Shown: positions 61,695 to 64,000 of the stretch, in pieces
How the letters are laid out: each line of letters begins with the position of its first letter
How positions within the stretch are numbered: the stretch's first letter is position 1
From: Cerina sp048266425
GTDB taxonomy: Bacteria > Bacteroidota > Bacteroidia > Flavobacteriales > Flavobacteriaceae
Direction of reading: 5' to 3'
Assembly (NCBI GenBank): GCA_048266425.1
Contig: JBLWZN010000013.1
Coordinates: forward strand, 20,064-84,063
DNA length: 64,000 bases
Position numbers and translations under genes: made by a program
The notes under the pieces: generated by a model
What the model was told of the DNA's origin: nothing
Seen by the model: the letters and a program-made list of their open reading frames with translations, nothing else
The model's database searches: none

Positions 61695-62663
61695 ATGGCA
61701 AGAATACTTACAGGCATACAGAGTACGGGAAGGCCCCATTTGGGCAATATCCTAGGAGCGGTTATCCCTGCCATAGAAATGGCCAATGACCCAAAAAACG
61801 AATCCTTTCTTTTTATTGCGGATATGCATTCCCTCACCCAAATAAAGAATGCGGAGACTTTAAGAAGCAATACCTATAACGTAGCTGCTACTTGGTTGGC
61901 TTTTGGGCTGGACATAGAAAAAACCGTATTCTACCGGCAGAGCGATGTACCCCAAACCGCAGAACTCACCTGGTATTTAAGCTGTTTTTTTCCCTATCAA
62001 CGCCTTACCCTGGCCCATTCCTTTAAGGACAAGGCAGATCGTTTGGAGGATGTGAATGCAGGTCTCTTTACCTATCCAATGCTGATGGCCGCCGATATTC
62101 TATTGTACGATGCCAATATTGTACCCGTGGGCAAAGACCAGTTACAACATTTGGAAATGACCCGGGACGTAGCCTCCCGTTTCCATGCACAAATGGGGGA
62201 TGTCTTTGTAATACCCGAAGGCAAAGTACAGGAAAGCACCATGTACGTTCCTGGAACCGATGGTGAAAAAATGAGCAAGAGCAAGGGAAATATCATCGAT
62301 ATTTTCCTCCCCGATAAGCAATTACGCAAACAGATTATGGGTATTGTTACAGATAGCACCCCGATGGAAGACCCAAAGGACCCGGATACCGACAATGTCT
62401 TTGCCCTGTACAAGATATTGGCCAGCGAAGCGCAGACCAACGAAATGCGGAACAACTATTTGAATGGGAATTATGGATATGGACATGCCAAGCAGGCCCT
62501 ATTTGACCTGATCGTTGAAAGATTTGGGGAAGTCAGGGAAAAATTCAATTACTACATGAGCCATCTAGACGAGGTAGAGGAAGCGTTGTTCCTAGGTGCC
62601 GAAAAGGCACGTGAAGTGGCCGATGGGGTCTTGGACAGGGTGCGCAAAAAAGTTGGATATTAG
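61695..62663 (+). CDS. trpS: Tryptophanyl-tRNA synthetase TrpS
   Basis: A 322-residue class I aminoacyl-tRNA synthetase that charges tRNA-Trp. The HIGH motif appears as PHLGN (residues 14-18) and the KMSKS loop as EKMSKSKGN; the specificity segment GKDQLQHLEMTRD is present. Length is normal for the bacterial single-domain type. It is transcribed alone from a -7 box at 61654. Confidence 0.97.
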   Translation: MARILTGIQSTGRPHLGNILGAVIPAIEMANDPKNESFLFIADMHSLTQIKNAETLRSNTYNVAATWLAFGLDIEKTVFYRQSDVPQTAELTWYLSCFFPYQRLTLAHSFKDKADRLEDVNAGLFTYPMLMAADILLYDANIVPVGKDQLQHLEMTRDVASRFHAQMGDVFVIPEGKVQESTMYVPGTDGEKMSKSKGNIIDIFLPDKQLRKQIMGIVTDSTPMEDPKDPDTDNVFALYKILASEAQTNEMRNNYLNGNYGYGHAKQALFDLIVERFGEVREKFNYYMSHLDEVEEALFLGAEKAREVADGVLDRVRKKVGY

Positions 62664-62990
62664 TGGACAAAGCAAGTCGTCATTTTGGATTCAAGGCCCT
62701 GCATTCAAAACCCAGCATACTTACTTAAGACCAGCCCCCAATGGTATGCAATTTCCAAAAATTAAATTCCAACAGGCTTGTTAATTTGGGCTATTTGACC
62801 TCGATCGATGTATTGGGATTACAAAAGTGAAAAGAATAAAAAACCGACCCGACAGTCGGATAACTTCATATTTTGTCGATCTACAAAGGCAAAAGAGAGG
62901 ACTTAAGAATGTTCTTTCCCGACGAACTACCATTTTAATATTGACTTAGATATAAAATCAAACATTACCGACCGTTCAGTCGGTTTCCAT
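62664..62990. other. Intergenic region between trpS and dprA
   Basis: 327 bp without a supported gene. It contains the paired palindromes at 62843-62860 and 62967-62984. On the minus strand the first is followed by TTTTTT, so it could also end dprA transcription, and the second lies 6 bp past the dprA stop. No terminator for trpS on the plus strand is clear. Confidence 0.55.
62843..62984. repeat. Paired palindrome element, copy B
   Basis: ACCGAC-N6-GTCGGA (62843-62860) and ACCGAC-N6-GTCGGT (62967-62984), start to start 124 bp, the same spacing as copy A at 10897-11038. The 142-bp spans have little visible likeness inside. Confidence 0.55.
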
Positions 62991-64000
62991 CTAAATGGCT
63001 TCAAACAATTTCCCGGGGAGGGGGCGTATTACGCCCTTCATTTCCATATTCAGAAGGGTAGAGGAAGCCCTAAATATTGGCAGATTACAATCTAGGGCGA
63101 TGCTGTCCAACAATTGCTTTCCGGTTTTTTGCAGATGGTCATAAATTGCCTTTTCGGTAACATCCATTTCCACGAACAATTGCTTTTGGATCGGTTGCAA
63201 CTTTCTGTCCTCCAATTCCCAGCCCAACATATAGATCAGATCCGTGGCCGAGGTAAGCAGGTGGGCTTTCTGCTGTTTGATAAGGTTATGACAACCGGAA
63301 CTGTACTTGTCATTGACCCTTCCAGGTACAGCAAAGACATCCCTGTTGTAACCATTGGCGATTTCCGCTGTCACTAGGCTACCTCCCTTTTCGGCCGATT
63401 CTATGACTATCGTTGCCTCGCTTAAACCGGCAATTACCCTGTTGCGTTTTAAGAAATTCTCCCTTTCAGGATTGCTAGTACTCCAAAATTCGGTAAGAAA
63501 TCCGCCGTTTTTTTCAACTTCAGGGCCATAAACCGAATGCACTTTTGGGTAGAACTGGTTAAGTCCATGGGCCAAGCAGCCAATGGTCTGCAATCCGTGT
63601 TTTATTGCTGCCCTTTGAATACAAATATCTACCCCATAGGCAAAACCACTGACGATGATCGGATCTAACGGCGCAATTTCCTCAATAAAAGACTCACAAA
63701 ATGACATTCCATAACTGGTAATATTTCGTGTCCCCACCACGCTAATTATCCTTCGCCCATCCAAATCTATCTTCCCCTTCCTAAACAACAGAATGGGGCC
63801 ATCCAAACAATGCTTTAAATAGGATGGGTAATCCCTATCCATAAAATAGGTGTATTCAATACCCTGATTTAAAATATATTCGAACTCCTGCTCCGCAGCC
63901 TCCAAATGAGCCTTATCAAATAAATGACGCAGCACCATGGACCCGACCCCATCAATTTTCTGCAGACGTTGTTTCTTATCTTGAAAAACTCCGGATGGGC
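62991..64000 (-). CDS. dprA: DNA-processing protein DprA, 5' end beyond window
   Basis: The frame is open to the window edge, about 335 residues visible, so the start lies outside; a methionine at 63938 is internal because the upstream LQKIDGVGSMVLRHL (helix-hairpin-helix) is in frame. The Rossmann-like DprA core is complete: SVVGTRNITSYG, VSGFAYGVDI, HGLNQFYPK, and ESAEKGGSLVTAE. The C-terminal ~65 residues form a winged-helix region (EKAIYDHLQKTGKQLLDSIA). DprA loads RecA onto incoming single-stranded DNA in natural transformation. Confidence 0.95.
   Translation of the reverse strand, partial: PSGVFQDKKQRLQKIDGVGSMVLRHLFDKAHLEAAEQEFEYILNQGIEYTYFMDRDYPSYLKHCLDGPILLFRKGKIDLDGRRIISVVGTRNITSYGMSFCESFIEEIAPLDPIIVSGFAYGVDICIQRAAIKHGLQTIGCLAHGLNQFYPKVHSVYGPEVEKNGGFLTEFWSTSNPERENFLKRNRVIAGLSEATIVIESAEKGGSLVTAEIANGYNRDVFAVPGRVNDKYSSGCHNLIKQQKAHLLTSATDLIYMLGWELEDRKLQPIQKQLFVEMDVTEKAIYDHLQKTGKQLLDSIALDCNLPIFRASSTLLNMEMKGVIRPLPGKLFEAI

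Noticed and set aside
1..64000. CRISPR array, IS element, prophage, restriction or toxin-antitoxin island
   Set aside because: No spaced direct repeats of CRISPR type, no transposase or integrase, and vsr stands without a methyltransferase; the window is core genome.

Overview
The window looks like chromosomal DNA of a marine-type Flavobacteriaceae bacterium (Bacteroidota; the gene content would fit the Maribacter/Arenibacter/Zobellia/Muricauda neighbourhood, but the genus is a guess). Reasons: gldH next to a RicT-type PSP1 gene, a five-helix single-subunit sdhC, a SUF operon with DUF59/DUF2480/DUF3078 companions, TAnnTTTG-type promoters, weak Shine-Dalgarno signals, several TTG starts and tRNA without encoded CCA. 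It is almost entirely conserved core genome. I see no IS element, prophage, CRISPR array or defence island.

Layout. 1-7.2 kb: biotin operon on the minus strand (bioF, DUF2007 gene, bioD, bioA, a ketosynthase-like gene, bioB, then a cupin-like gene cut by the edge). 7.3-9.7 kb: hemH translationally coupled to a MATE exporter. 9.9-15.2 kb: envelope and repair genes (DUF1460 protein, ogt, CNNM/CBS protein, GH3_C-serine hydrolase, DinB). 15.3-21.9 kb: heme cluster hemA, hemC-hemD fusion, hemE, GNAT, hemF, hemB, with a divergent AraC regulator. 23-26.6 kb: enoyl-CoA hydratase, a secreted protein and a PA0069-type radical SAM protein. 26.7-31.2 kb: an orphan vsr-like gene and sdhCAB, interrupted by a twice-frameshifted S23-type four-helix-bundle gene. 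31.5-34.4 kb: aminopeptidase P, a small zinc-ribbon-like protein, thiL. 34.7-42.7 kb: SUF iron-sulfur operon ending in a clear terminator. 43.2-48.5 kb: hemJ, a NtrY-like kinase, two nucleases, hflX. 49-56.2 kb: acyl-CoA synthetase, PBP1A, gldH, ricT, trhO. 56.7-60.5 kb: recA, then lipoprotein / ECF sigma factor / membrane-spanning anti-sigma-like protein. 60.8-64 kb: tRNA-Thr(CGU), acyltransferase, trpS and partial dprA.

How the genes work together: heme synthesis from glutamyl-tRNA is nearly complete here (hemA, B, C/D, E, F, J, H; hemL not seen). SUF supplies clusters to BioB, SdhB and the radical SAM protein. The most system-like locus is 57.9-60.5 kb: an ECF sigma gene overlaps a gene for a protein with a short cytoplasmic head, one inner-membrane helix, a roughly 200-residue periplasmic linker and a predicted outer-membrane barrel. 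This is the architecture of dual membrane-spanning anti-sigma factors. Other signals beyond plain annotation are two paired palindromes with identical 124-bp spacing in unrelated gaps, repeat-like DNA forming the N-termini of two enzymes, divergent mini-ORFs beside recA, and palindromes upstream of the AraC and acyl-CoA synthetase genes.
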